The notes below the pieces were generated by a model. The model was not told the DNA's origin. It saw only the letters and a program-made list of their open reading frames with translations, and ran no database searches. Shown here in pieces: positions 33,426 to 43,111 of a stretch of DNA of 64,000 nt (positions are counted from its first letter, which is position 1; each line of letters begins with the position of its first letter). The position numbers and the translations under genes were made by a program. Origin of the DNA: Nocardioides sp. (GTDB lineage: Bacteria > Actinomycetota > Actinomycetes > Propionibacteriales > Nocardioidaceae); assembly GCA_020636915.1 (NCBI GenBank), contig JACJWV010000003.1, positions 186,001 through 250,000 on the forward strand. Reading direction: 5' to 3'.

Positions 33426-36400
33426 CGCGCACCCCCGTCCAGGAGGTCGGAGAGCTCCTCGACCAGCGCGACCGGCGGACGCCAGGAGAACACCCCGCAG
33501 GGGTGCCCGTCGACCAGGGGCGTCGCGGGTCCGCACATGCCCCGCAGGTAGAGGTAGAGCACCCCGCCGAGGTGCTGCTCCGGGTCGTAGCCGGGCTGAC
33601 GCCACCGCAGGAACCGGTGCAGCACGGCGGCGTACAGCAGTGCCTGGAGGGGGTAGTCGGAGTGACCCATCGCGGCGGCCAGCGCCTCGGGGCGGTAGCT
33701 GTGCGCCGTGAGCGGCTCGTCGGCCGGCCCCAGCCAGTTGGTCTTGTAGTCGACGACGAGGTACCGCGGGCCTCCAGGGGTCTGCAGGCGGAGCACGACG
33801 TCGACCGAGCCGGTGAGGTAGCCCCGCAGCGTCTGCTCGCCGAGCGGCCCGGCGAGCTGGCCGGCGTACTGGCGGACCGGGTCCGCGGGCGGGAGGTGCC
33901 GCTCCAGGAGCGGCGCGATGTCACCGAGCAGGGTGTCGCCGAGCGTGTTGCCCAGCGGCAGCTCGAACTCCATCTCGCGGAGCCGGTCGGACAACGGCAG
34001 CTGCCGCAAGGTGGTGCCCGCGAGCGGGCCCAGCGGGGAGTCGCACACCGCCACCAGGGCGTCTGCCAGCTCCTCGCGGAACTCGGTCCCTGAGGAGGTC
34101 GCGCTGCGACCGTCTCGAAGGGCGACCGGCCACCAGCCGAGCTGGTCGTCGATGTGCGCGAGCAGCTCCGCGCTCAGGTCGGGGGCCTCGGGGTCGGCGT
34201 GCTCGAGGACGGCGTGCACGAGCGAGCCGAACGTCGCGCCCACCGGCAGCCCCGCCATCGGCGACGGCAGGTCGCCGGCGACCGGCGCCGCCGTGATCTC
34301 CTCGACGGGATCGACGGGCTCGTCGTCCTTGCCGCTGACCTCGGGCTCGCTGACGACGGTGCCCGTGGGCCCGGTGGCGACCTCGAGCCTGCTGAGGGAG
34401 GAGTACGACGCCCGGCGCCACTCGGTGTCGACCCGGCGGGTGAACGCCCGGGCGGCGAGGGCGGGCGGGTCGGGTCGCGGCGGGTCCGCACCGGGGTCGG
34501 CGTGGAGCGCGGGCTCCGGAGCCGGACCACCGCGGTCGCGCCAGCTCGCGAACAGCGCCACGACGTCGTCGTCGTCCGGCACCGGAGGAGCCGCCGGCAC
34601 ATCAGCGCTCTCGGCGTCTCGCATCAGCATCCGGTGCAGCGGCGACGCGACAGCGTTCTTGGTCGGCGCCCACCACGCCACCACCTGTGACTTCGCGCGG
34701 GTGATCGCGACGTAGAGCAGCCGCAGCCACTCGCCGGCCTCCTCGTCGGCCCACCGTCGGCAGTGGTCGGCCCAGTCGGATCCGCCGCCGCCGACGTCGA
34801 GGCACCGGGTCCCGGCGTCGTCGTGGAAGAGCGGGCGCGTGGGCTTCGGGACGAAGCGGTCGGCGACCGCCGGCAGGTAGACCACGGGGTACTCCAGGCC
34901 CTTGCTGGCGTGGATGGTCACGAGCTGCACCGCGGCAGCGTCGGAGTCGAGCCGGCGGGTGCGCTCGACACCGCGACCGGCGCGCCCCTCCGCCACCTGC
35001 TCGCGCAGCCAGGTCAGCAGCGACACCAGCCCGTGCCGCTCGGTGAGCGTGACCTCGTGCAGCGCCTCGCCGATGTGCCTCAGGTCGGTGAGCCGGCGGT
35101 CGCCGCCGACCTCGGCCAGGACCCGCTCGGGCAGGCCCGCCCGGCCACCGACTCCCACGTTGGCGGCCTCGAGCACCGCGGCGATGCCACGATGGGTGAA
35201 GAGCTCGACCCACGCGCGCAGCGTGTCGGCCACCTCGTCGGTCAGGTCGTCGCCCCGCTCGGCGAGCTCGGCGGCGGTGCGGCCGAGGAAGCAGGTGAGC
35301 GCGGCGGACCGCACGCGGGCGCTGCGGTGCGGCTGCTCCAGCGCCTCCAGGAGCGTCAGCCACTCCACCGCCGCGGGGGTGGCGAACACGCTGCCGCCGC
35401 CCGCGATCACCGCCGGCACGCCCACCTCCAGCAGCGCCTCACGCACGTCGGCGAGGTCGGCGTGCCGGTAGCTGATCACTGCGACGTCGCGGGGCCGGAC
35501 CGGCTCGCCGCAGTAGGTCGCTCCCGAGGCGAGCAGGCGGCGTACGTCGAGGGCCAGGTCACGCGCGACGTGCGGCCGCACCTGCCCGACCGTGAGCATC
35601 GCGCTGCCGCTGCGCCGGAAGGCGTCGCGGCGCACCACCCGCACGCGGAAGGGACGCGGCACCGGTGCGCCGACCAGCCGGCTCTCGCCGTGGTGCGCCT
35701 CGACGTCGCGCACCACGATCCGCTCGTCCCCCAGGGCAGCCCCGCCGAGCAGCTCCTGGAACGACTCCAGCAGCGGGGCGTCGCTGCGCCAGTTGACCGA
35801 GAGCGTCTGTTGGGTGGCCGCGGTCTCGGCCGCCTGGAGGTAGGTCGTGACGTCACCGCCCCGGAACGCGTAGATCGCCTGCTTCGGGTCGCCGATCAGC
35901 ACCATCGTCGCGTGCCCGGAGAACGCCCGGTCGAGCACCTGCCACTGCACGGGGTCGGTGTCCTGGAACTCGTCGACCAGCACGATGCTCCACCGCGCGC
36001 GCATCCGCTGGGCTGCGGCACCGTCCTCGTCGCGGAGGGCGTCGGCGAGCTGGGTGAGCAGGTCGTCGTAGGACAAGATGCCGAGCCGGCGCTTGCGCCG
36101 GTCGAGCTCGGTACGGACGGCGGCGGCGAAGCTCACCCGTCGACCGGCCGGCGTCGCGCGGTCCTCGCCGGCCGGCTCGAGCCGGGCCTGGGGATCGCCC
36201 ACCGCCGCCCGCGCGATCGCGAGCGCCTCGGCGTGGGTGAACACGGGCTCGTCGTCGGCGAAGGCACGCAGGTAGAGGTCGTCGACGGTCTCCTTGACCA
36301 GGTCGTCGAGGTCCTCGACCAGCCGGGCCCGGGAGTCGGTGTCGCCCGCGACGCCGAGCGAGTCGAGCACCATCGAGCAGAACTGGTGGGTGGTGGCGAT

Positions 36401-36778
36401 GGTGGCGCCGTCGAAGCCCGCCAGCGCCTCCGCCACGCGCCGGTGTCCGAGCCGGCGCTCCTCGGGCGCCCACGCCCGCAGGAGGTCCACGAGCGCGGAG
36501 TCCTCGACGACGCCCGCCGCCGGGTCGTCCGAGAGCACCCGCTCGGCCTCGACCAGCTGGGTGCGGACCCGCTCGCGCAGCTCCTGGCTGGCGGCGCGGC
36601 CGAAGGTCACGACCAGCATCTGCTCGAGCCGGGCGTGCCCCTCGGCGACGTAGCGGGTCACCAGCGCCCCGATGGTCCAGGTCTTGCCGGTGCCGGCGCT
36701 GGCCTCGAGCAGGACGGTGCCGGTCGGGAGCGGCTCGCCGATGTGGAACGAGGTCATGGCGGTCGCCTGCGCGCTCAC
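33422..36778 (-). CDS. recB: Exodeoxyribonuclease V subunit beta RecB
   Basis: 3'-5' helicase plus nuclease subunit of RecBCD, 1118 aa. Walker A is EASAGTGKT at residues 25-33; MLVVTFGRAASQELRERV follows; Walker B is VLVDEFQDTDPVQWQVLD; VTIHASKGLEYPVVYLP and LLYVAITRAK are motifs V and VI. The C-terminal nuclease has LVVDYKTNWLG. Start GTG 36776-36778 overlaps the recC stop (GTGA); an ATG seven codons later is an alternative. Acts in double-strand break repair and degradation of linear DNA. Confidence 0.95.
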   Translation of the reverse strand: MSAQATAMTSFHIGEPLPTGTVLLEASAGTGKTWTIGALVTRYVAEGHARLEQMLVVTFGRAASQELRERVRTQLVEAERVLSDDPAAGVVEDSALVDLLRAWAPEERRLGHRRVAEALAGFDGATIATTHQFCSMVLDSLGVAGDTDSRARLVEDLDDLVKETVDDLYLRAFADDEPVFTHAEALAIARAAVGDPQARLEPAGEDRATPAGRRVSFAAAVRTELDRRKRRLGILSYDDLLTQLADALRDEDGAAAQRMRARWSIVLVDEFQDTDPVQWQVLDRAFSGHATMVLIGDPKQAIYAFRGGDVTTYLQAAETAATQQTLSVNWRSDAPLLESFQELLGGAALGDERIVVRDVEAHHGESRLVGAPVPRPFRVRVVRRDAFRRSGSAMLTVGQVRPHVARDLALDVRRLLASGATYCGEPVRPRDVAVISYRHADLADVREALLEVGVPAVIAGGGSVFATPAAVEWLTLLEALEQPHRSARVRSAALTCFLGRTAAELAERGDDLTDEVADTLRAWVELFTHRGIAAVLEAANVGVGGRAGLPERVLAEVGGDRRLTDLRHIGEALHEVTLTERHGLVSLLTWLREQVAEGRAGRGVERTRRLDSDAAAVQLVTIHASKGLEYPVVYLPAVADRFVPKPTRPLFHDDAGTRCLDVGGGGSDWADHCRRWADEEAGEWLRLLYVAITRAKSQVVAWWAPTKNAVASPLHRMLMRDAESADVPAAPPVPDDDDVVALFASWRDRGGPAPEPALHADPGADPPRPDPPALAARAFTRRVDTEWRRASYSSLSRLEVATGPTGTVVSEPEVSGKDDEPVDPVEEITAAPVAGDLPSPMAGLPVGATFGSLVHAVLEHADPEAPDLSAELLAHIDDQLGWWPVALRDGRSATSSGTEFREELADALVAVCDSPLGPLAGTTLRQLPLSDRLREMEFELPLGNTLGDTLLGDIAPLLERHLPPADPVRQYAGQLAGPLGEQTLRGYLTGSVDVVLRLQTPGGPRYLVVDYKTNWLGPADEPLTAHSYRPEALAAAMGHSDYPLQALLYAAVLHRFLRWRQPGYDPEQHLGGVLYLYLRGMCGPATPLVDGHPCGVFSWRPPVALVEELSDLLDGGAR

Positions 36779-39700
36779 AGCGGCCCCACTCGCTCGCCGC
36801 CGGTCAGCAGCGGCTCCCAGACCCGCCAGGCGTGCGTCGAGAGCCCGGCGTCGACGAGCACGTCGAGCGGGGCGCGGGCGCCGAACACCCGCTGGTGGTG
36901 GGCGTCGGCGTCCTCCCCCTCGATGCCGAGCTGGTGGAACGGGTCGGTCTCCCACTCGCGCAGGGCGGCAGCGTACGGCGGGGTGTCCTGGCCCATCAGC
37001 TCGCGCGCGTGCGCCTCCGCCCAGGCGGCCCCGGTCTTCACCGGCACCGGCAGCGGCTCGCACAGCCCGCGGTCGCGCAGCTCGACGAGGTCGCGCAGCC
37101 AGTCGACGGCACGGTGGTCGAGAGGCCCGGACAGCGCGCGCTTGGGGCCCGCCCGCTCCCGGCCCACGGCGTGGGCGGTCCAGTGCTGGTCGGGGTGGGA
37201 CGCGCTCAGCGCCAGCAGGTCGGCCCACGCCTGGAGCCGCTGCCGCGGGTTGAGGCGGGAGTACCCGAGCGAGACGACGCGGGTGCCGTAGACCCCGGGC
37301 ACGGTGCCGGTGAGCCGACGGCCGTCGCCGAGGTCGACGTCGACGTCGACCGACCGCGGCTCACCCACGCGCAGGTCGGCGGTGCGGGACCACAGGCGCT
37401 GGCACTCGGTGGCGACCTCGTGCAGCGCGGCGGTGCCGAGGCCGCCGGGAGGCAGGGTGCCGCTGAGCTGCTCCGCGGTCATCACCGCGACCGGGTCGTG
37501 GCCGGCCAGCAGCTCGCGCAGCAGCCGGTCGCCGATCTGCCACTTCTCCAGGTTGTCCAGGGTCACCGGGATCGCGTCGGCGAGGTCGTCGGGCTCGAAC
37601 GGCGTGGCGACGTCGAGACGCTCGCGCAGGAAGGCCCGCACCGGGTGCACCAGGAAGGCCTTGAGGTCCGCGAGTGACACGTCCTCCGCCGGCCGCGCCG
37701 GCAGCGGACCGGCCAGGAGCCGCGGCGGCTCCCGGCGGGGCCCCGCGGCGGAGCGGGCACCCGCGAGCGCGGCCGCGTCGAAGCTGAAGGGTCGCTCGGG
37801 CGCGAAGTTGCGGGCGTCGTAGGGCTGGAGGGGGTGGAGGGTGAGGATCCGGTCGCGGACCGGCTCGGCGGTCGTGCGGTCGGCGGCGTCCAGGATCTCG
37901 CCGAGGGGTACGGCGGGGGGTCGTCGCGCCCCGGACTGCTCGTCGGCCCCCGTGTAGGTCACGACGAGGTGCTCGGTCGCCGCCAGGACCGCGTCGAGCA
38001 ACAGCTGCCGGTCCTCGCTGCGGGCGTCGCGCTCGCCGGTGAGCGGGCGGCGGGCCAGCACGTCGTCACCGTCGACCACGACCGCCCGGGGGAAGACGCC
38101 GTCGTCGAGGCCGACCAGGCAGACGACCCGGTGCGGGACCGAGCGCATCGGGACCATGGTGCAGACCGTGAGCGTCCCGGTGCGGAAGTTCGCCCGGGTC
38201 GGCCGACCGGCCAATCTGGACTGCAGCATCGCGCGCACGTCGGAGAGCCGCAGCTCGATCTCGCCCTCGTGCGACGAGGCCGCGGCGCGGGCCAGCTCGC
38301 GCTCGAGCTGCGGCAGCTGCCAGGCGTCGTCGCCGGCCACATCGGTCAGGCCCCGGACGCCGGCGCGGAGCCGGTCGGTCCACTCCGCGACGGTCCGCGC
38401 CTCGGCCAGGCCGGTCAGGCAGGTGCGGAGGCGCTCGACGAGCTCGGCGAGCCGCCCGGCGAGGTCGATCTCGTTGCTGCCGACGTCGTCGAGCGGGAGG
38501 CCCCGGCCGAGGTGCCGGTGGGCGTCGCCGCTCATCGCGACGCCCAGCAGGATCCGGTCGAGGCCGGTGCGCCAGGTGTTGTGCGGGAACCGCTCCATCG
38601 CGAAGGCGGCCCGCGTGGTCTCGTCGAGCCCCCAGCGCACACCGGCGCGGGCGACCCACCGGCTGATCCGGTCGAGGTCGTCGTCGGTGAACCCGAAGCG
38701 GCGACGGCACGGCTCGCTGGACGCGAGGTCGAGCACGTCGGCCGCGGTGACCCGGCCGCCGGAGAGCTCGAGCAGGTCACCGGCGACGGCCAGCAGGGGG
38801 TTGGTGCTGGTCAGGGCGCGGTCGGCGAGCTTGACGCGGAGCAGGTGCGCGGGGTGACCGCCCCCCGGCGATGCCGGCTGCGCGAGCCCGAAGCCCGCGG
38901 AGATCAGCGGCGCGTAGGTCTCGATGTCCGGGCACATCACCAGGATGTCGCGCGGCTCGAGCGTCGGGTCGTCCTCGAGCATCCCGACCAGCACCTCGCG
39001 GAGCACGTCGACCTGGCGCGCGGGCCCGTGGCAGGCGTGCACCTGCAGCGTGCGGTCGCCGTCGGCGAGGTGGCGGCCCGCGCGTTCGTCGTAGGACGGG
39101 GCGTGGTTGGCGCGCAGGTCGTGCTGGAGCCAGCCGAGCAGCGTGCCAGGGACGGGGACGTCGACGGGGACGAGCTCGCCGGGGACGCCGTCGAGCGTCC
39201 GGCGCAGCTCGCGCGCGTCACGCCCCAGCGAAGCGAGCAGCGGGTGCCCGACCCGCTCCGCGGACCGGTCGTCGGCCCGGGCGACCACCCCGCCCGACCC
39301 GCCGAGCGCCTCCCAGAGCTCCGGGGACGGCTGCGGCAGGAAGAGGTGGACGTCGCGGTGCTCGCCCAGGGCGGCGAGCAGCTCGACCTCGGTGACCGGG
39401 ATGCGCGTGTGGCCGAAGAGCGAGAGCCGGCCCGGCAGAGGCAGGCGCAAGCCCCCGGCGCGCAGCTCCTCGAGCGTGCGGGCGTGCCGGACGTCGGGCG
39501 GCGGCGCGTCGACACGTGGCAGCACCCGTCGCCACAGCTCGGGCTGCCAGCGCAGGTCCTCGGCCAGCGCGCCGACCGCGTCACCGTCGCGGCCCTCGCG
39601 CCAGTCGGCGACGAGGGCCGGACGCTGCCGGGCGTACGACGCGAACAGGCCCGCCAGCCGGAGGGCGACCGAGTAGCGACGACTGCGGCGCAGCTCGCCG

Positions 39701-40077
39701 TCCGGACCGTCGAGGCCGTGCCCGAGGTGGGCCGCCAGGGTCGCGCACCACGGCTCGTCGAGGTGGTCGTCGATCGTGGAGAGCAGGGGCCAGACCAGTC
39801 GCTCCGGGTCCCAGGGGTCGTCGCGCTCCCGGCCGAGGAGCAGCGAGACCAGCGACGGCGGACGCAGGAAGCGCACCCCCGCGCAGACACCGTCGCCGCC
39901 CCGCGGGCCGGTGCCGATGCGGTGCGACAGCCGCTGCGTCAACCATCGCTCCACCCCGCGCTCCGGGACCACGACGACCTCCTCGGCGAACGGGTCGTCC
40001 AGCGGCGTGGCGAGGAGCTCCCCCAGCCGGTCCGCGAGCACGTCGGTGCGCGCCGCGCGGTGGAGCTGGAGGGTCAC
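36775..40077 (-). CDS. recC: Exodeoxyribonuclease V subunit gamma RecC
   Basis: Scaffold and Chi-recognition subunit of RecBCD, 1100 aa. Recognisable segments: VVVPERGVERWLTQRLSHRI near the N-terminus, LFGHTRIPVTEVELLAALGE, VHACHGPARQVDVLREVLVG, DILVMCPDIETYAPLI and VPMRSVPHRVVCLVGLDDGVFPR split over the former helicase core. GTG 40075-40077 with GGAGG upstream gives the usual short N-terminus before LHRAARTDVLADRL. First gene of the operon; 35 bases separate it from the response-regulator stop. Confidence 0.94.
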   Translation of the reverse strand: MTLQLHRAARTDVLADRLGELLATPLDDPFAEEVVVVPERGVERWLTQRLSHRIGTGPRGGDGVCAGVRFLRPPSLVSLLLGRERDDPWDPERLVWPLLSTIDDHLDEPWCATLAAHLGHGLDGPDGELRRSRRYSVALRLAGLFASYARQRPALVADWREGRDGDAVGALAEDLRWQPELWRRVLPRVDAPPPDVRHARTLEELRAGGLRLPLPGRLSLFGHTRIPVTEVELLAALGEHRDVHLFLPQPSPELWEALGGSGGVVARADDRSAERVGHPLLASLGRDARELRRTLDGVPGELVPVDVPVPGTLLGWLQHDLRANHAPSYDERAGRHLADGDRTLQVHACHGPARQVDVLREVLVGMLEDDPTLEPRDILVMCPDIETYAPLISAGFGLAQPASPGGGHPAHLLRVKLADRALTSTNPLLAVAGDLLELSGGRVTAADVLDLASSEPCRRRFGFTDDDLDRISRWVARAGVRWGLDETTRAAFAMERFPHNTWRTGLDRILLGVAMSGDAHRHLGRGLPLDDVGSNEIDLAGRLAELVERLRTCLTGLAEARTVAEWTDRLRAGVRGLTDVAGDDAWQLPQLERELARAAASSHEGEIELRLSDVRAMLQSRLAGRPTRANFRTGTLTVCTMVPMRSVPHRVVCLVGLDDGVFPRAVVVDGDDVLARRPLTGERDARSEDRQLLLDAVLAATEHLVVTYTGADEQSGARRPPAVPLGEILDAADRTTAEPVRDRILTLHPLQPYDARNFAPERPFSFDAAALAGARSAAGPRREPPRLLAGPLPARPAEDVSLADLKAFLVHPVRAFLRERLDVATPFEPDDLADAIPVTLDNLEKWQIGDRLLRELLAGHDPVAVMTAEQLSGTLPPGGLGTAALHEVATECQRLWSRTADLRVGEPRSVDVDVDLGDGRRLTGTVPGVYGTRVVSLGYSRLNPRQRLQAWADLLALSASHPDQHWTAHAVGRERAGPKRALSGPLDHRAVDWLRDLVELRDRGLCEPLPVPVKTGAAWAEAHARELMGQDTPPYAAALREWETDPFHQLGIEGEDADAHHQRVFGARAPLDVLVDAGLSTHAWRVWEPLLTGGERVGPL

Positions 40078-40112
40078 GGGAAGGACCCTACGGGCCCGTG
40101 GGGACACCGGCG

Positions 40113-40763
40113 TCAGGGCCGGTCGAGCAGCCCCTGCTTCATCGCGATCGAGAGCACCTCGAGCCGGGAGTGGGCCCCGAGCTTGGCCGAGATGTTCGCG
40201 AGGTGGTTGCGGACGGTGTGGACGCTGACGCCCATCTCGCCGGCGATCGCAGCGTTCGACATGCCCTCGGCGAGGTGGCCGAGGATGTCGTGCTCGCGGC
40301 CGGTGAGCTCGGTCTCGGGGGCGGCCGGCTGGGCCTCCTGCCGGAAGCGGGGCAGCAGCCGGACCAGCAGGTCGGGCGAGATCACCGACTCACCCCCGGC
40401 GGCCGACCGCACCGCCGCGGTCACCTCGCCGACGCCGTGGGTCTTGGAGATGAACCCCGCCGCGCCGTTCTCGATCGCGGCGAGCAGCACGCTGTCGGCC
40501 GTCATCGCCGTGAGCATGACGATCGCGGCACCCGGCTGGATCTCGTGGAGCTCGGGGATCGCGGCGACGCCCTCCCCGTCCGGCAGCCGGTGGTCGAGCA
40601 GCACCACGTCGACCGGGGTGCCGGCCAGCAGCGCGCGCGCCGTGGCCAGGTCGTTGGCCGTGCCGACGACCTCGAGGTCCGGCTGGGCGTTGAGCACCTC
40701 GGTCAGCGCGTCGGCGAGCACCTCGTGGTCGTCGACGACGAGCACCCGGACGGTCTCAGCCAT
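40113..40763 (-). CDS. NarL/FixJ-type response regulator
   Basis: A 216-aa regulator: receiver domain (1-125) with VLVVDDHEVLADALTE, phospho-acceptor Asp in VVLLDHRLPDGEG and Lys in GFISKTHG, then a LuxR-type helix-turn-helix (about 150-210) with LTGREHDILGHLAEGMSN and VHTVRNHLANISAKLG. It is divergent from the PAS kinase at 41028, 264 bases apart, so the two probably form a pair. Target genes unknown. Confidence 0.92.
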   Translation of the reverse strand: MAETVRVLVVDDHEVLADALTEVLNAQPDLEVVGTANDLATARALLAGTPVDVVLLDHRLPDGEGVAAIPELHEIQPGAAIVMLTAMTADSVLLAAIENGAAGFISKTHGVGEVTAAVRSAAGGESVISPDLLVRLLPRFRQEAQPAAPETELTGREHDILGHLAEGMSNAAIAGEMGVSVHTVRNHLANISAKLGAHSRLEVLSIAMKQGLLDRP

Positions 40764-40980
40764 CGGCGGACTCCCTGCCGTGGCTCACCTCGTCCGCGAC
40801 CGGGTCGGCGATGTCGCCGCCCCCCAGCTCCCACCGTCGTGCCACCGGACCCCCCGTATGGTCCTGCACCCCGAGCCCACCTCCCGAGTGAGATCGATCG
40901 TCCCCGTTGGTCCTGCTGTCGTTCTGCCACTGTTCAGGTCAACGTACCCCCGACGGGCCGCCGACGGCGCGCATGCGGGC

Positions 40981-41022
40981 TAGCATCCGGTCACCGGCGG
41001 GTTGCCGGTGCGTCAGCAGGAG
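40981..41022 (+). promoter_or_regulatory. Kinase promoter -10, leader hairpin and ribosome-binding site
   Basis: TAGCAT (40981-40986) fits a -10. CACCGGC (40992-40998) and GCCGGTG (41004-41010) form a perfect 7-bp stem with a 5-base loop at the predicted 5' end of the mRNA. CAGGAGG follows at 41016-41022, ahead of GTG 41028. The hairpin could influence translation. The rest of the 40764-41027 gap shows no gene. Confidence 0.4.
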
Positions 41023-41027
41023 GACCC

Positions 41028-42548
41028 GTGCCGCCGTCCGAGCTCTTCGACAGCGACGCCCTCGTCGCCGTCCTGGAGAGCGCCGCGTCCCCGGTCGTCG
41101 TCTTCGACACCGAGGAGGTGATCCGCTACGTGAACCCTGCTGCCGGGCGGGAGTTCGGCTACGAGCCCCATGAGCTGGTCGGCGAGCGGGCCGACGTGCT
41201 CATCCCGCCCGACCGGGCGGCGCAGCTGCGCGAGATGAGCCGGGACTGGGCCGAGGAGCCCGTCGGGCGCCCGGACAGCGGCGGGCTGGACCTGTGGGCG
41301 CGGCGCAAGGACGGATCGACGTTCGCCGTCGAGGTCTCCGTCACCCCGGTCTCGACCGCCGACGGCCCCATGGGCCTGGTCGCCATCGTCAACATCTCCG
41401 CCCGCATCGACGCCGAGCGGACCGCCCGGCGGCTGGCGAGGGCGCACCTGGCCATGGCCGAGCTCAACGACGCCGCCGCGCGGGCCACCGACGTCGGAGG
41501 GCTGATCGCGGCCGCCCTCCCCACGTTCACCCAGGTCGACGAGCACGCGCGCATCATGGTGGTGCGGGCCGACGGCTCCCCGGTCACCGCCAGGACCGCG
41601 GCCGCCCTGGCTCTCGCCGACGGCCGGCGGACGGCGTACGCCGGACCCGAGGGCCCCGACCACGTCGTCGAGCTCCTGGTCCTGCGCGACGGAGAGCCGC
41701 TGGCCACCATCGTGATGACATCGCCGGACCCCCTCATCGAGGACCCGTCCGTGCGAGCGGTGCTCGAGACCATGGCGGCCAACCTGTCAGGCGCCCTGGA
41801 CCGGATCGCGCAGCGGGACCGCCTGCGCCGCCTGAACCGGCAGCGCATCGACCTCTTCCGCCGGCTGCTCGACGCCCAGGACGAGGAGCGCCGCCGGATC
41901 GCCGACGACGTCCACGACGACTCGGTGCAGGCCCTGGCCGCGCTCCAGCTGCGCGTGGGGCTCCTCGCCCACCAGGCAGCCCAGGGCGATCCACGGCTCG
42001 TCCCCGCCTTCACCGCGATCGAGTCCGAGCTCGAACGGGTGATGGTGGGCCTGCGGACCCTGCTCTTCGAGCTCGAGCCCGTGAGCACGTCGACCGCGCT
42101 GGTCGACGTCGTCAGCGAGGTGCTGGCGAGCCTCCCGATCGAGGGGCTGACCGTGCAGGACCTCGAGATCGACTGGTCGGCCGTGCCCGGGGAGCCCGAC
42201 CCGGGCCTGCTCGACCTGCCCCAGCACCTGCGCGGCCAGGCCGCCCGCATCCTCAAGGAGGCGCTGCGCAACGTCGCGCGCCACGCCCGGGCGAGCTGGG
42301 TCCGGGTCGTCGTCGCCCCGGACCCCGTCGGGGTCGCCATCGCCGTCGTCGACGACGGCGTCGGCTTCCCGGAGGGGGCCGAGACCGCTCGCTCGGCACC
42401 CGGCCACCGCGGGGTCGCGGGCATGATGGACCGGGCCGCGATGTGCGGCGGGTGGTGCCGCCTGGACCGTGAGGCCGATCGCACCGTGCTGCGCTTCTGG
42501 CTGCCCCGCACCGGCCTGGCCCCGGACCAGGTGCCCGTGCGCACCTGA
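41028..42548 (+). CDS. PAS-domain histidine kinase (HisKA_3 type)
   Basis: A 506-aa soluble kinase with no membrane helices. A PAS domain (about 10-130: VFDTEEVIRYVNPAAGREFGY, DLWARRKDGSTFAVEVSVTP) is followed by a GAF-like region. The dimerisation helix DAQDEERRRIADDVHDDSVQ carries the phospho-His, and the ATPase has LKEALRNVARHARASWV and VVDDGVGFPEG. This architecture pairs with NarL-type regulators such as the divergent gene at 40113. The start is set by CAGGAGG six bases upstream of GTG 41028. Confidence 0.9.
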   Translation: MPPSELFDSDALVAVLESAASPVVVFDTEEVIRYVNPAAGREFGYEPHELVGERADVLIPPDRAAQLREMSRDWAEEPVGRPDSGGLDLWARRKDGSTFAVEVSVTPVSTADGPMGLVAIVNISARIDAERTARRLARAHLAMAELNDAAARATDVGGLIAAALPTFTQVDEHARIMVVRADGSPVTARTAAALALADGRRTAYAGPEGPDHVVELLVLRDGEPLATIVMTSPDPLIEDPSVRAVLETMAANLSGALDRIAQRDRLRRLNRQRIDLFRRLLDAQDEERRRIADDVHDDSVQALAALQLRVGLLAHQAAQGDPRLVPAFTAIESELERVMVGLRTLLFELEPVSTSTALVDVVSEVLASLPIEGLTVQDLEIDWSAVPGEPDPGLLDLPQHLRGQAARILKEALRNVARHARASWVRVVVAPDPVGVAIAVVDDGVGFPEGAETARSAPGHRGVAGMMDRAAMCGGWCRLDREADRTVLRFWLPRTGLAPDQVPVRT

Positions 42549-42651
42549 CCTGCCCTGACCCGGCCGAGCGATCTAGTCCCGACGTACTAACCGCAGTCGC
42601 CACCTTCGCCTCTGCCGGGTGGGACCTGTCGCACGCCACCCTGGATGCGTG

Positions 42652-43110
42652 ATGGTCGGAGTCCTCTTCGTGGCGGCGGCGGTGCTGGTGGGCAGCATCG
42701 CGGCCGGCCCCTTCGGGCGACCCGACCCGGACACCCGGCTGCGCCGGCGGCGCCGTCAGCTGCACCGACACGCGGACCGGGCCACGGTGGCCGACCTCGA
42801 GCTGCTCCTCGCCGATGCCTTCCCCCGACCGGTCGTGCGCCCCCTGGCCAACCGGATCCGGCGCGGCGGGCTCGAGGCGGCCACCCTCTGGCGGTGGACC
42901 GAGACCAACGGACCCACGGCGCTCGCCCTGGCCCTCTGCGCGGACTTCGACGCCGTCGACTTCGCCCGTCCCGGAGCCGAGCCCGACGGCTTCGACGCGC
43001 AGTCGCTCCGGCTGCTGGCGGAGCTGAACGGCGACGCACTCGGCGCCCTCGTCCTGTCCAGGCTGGGGGTCGGCTCGCCGGCAGCCGTCGTGCGGACCCG
43101 GGCGGCCTGA
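42652..43110 (+). CDS. Hypothetical single-pass membrane protein
   Basis: A 152-aa protein: N-terminal hydrophobic segment VGVLFVAAAVLVGSIAAGPF, then an Arg-rich stretch (TRLRRRRRQLHRHADR), then a soluble region of about 110 residues with DLELLLADAFPRPVVRPLA and ATLWRWTETNGPTALALAL. No family is recognised. ATG 42652 places the membrane segment at the very N-terminus; a frame from 42619 adds 11 residues. The kinase gene at 43112 starts one base after the stop, so the two are coupled and this could be a membrane partner of the kinase. Confidence 0.6.
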   Translation: MVGVLFVAAAVLVGSIAAGPFGRPDPDTRLRRRRRQLHRHADRATVADLELLLADAFPRPVVRPLANRIRRGGLEAATLWRWTETNGPTALALALCADFDAVDFARPGAEPDGFDAQSLRLLAELNGDALGALVLSRLGVGSPAAVVRTRAA

Positions 43111-43111
43111 C

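Noticed and set aside
34763..40983. Very long plus-strand open frames opposite recB and recC
   Set aside because: Same shadow effect; the minus strand carries the complete RecB and RecC motifs and overlapping starts and stops.
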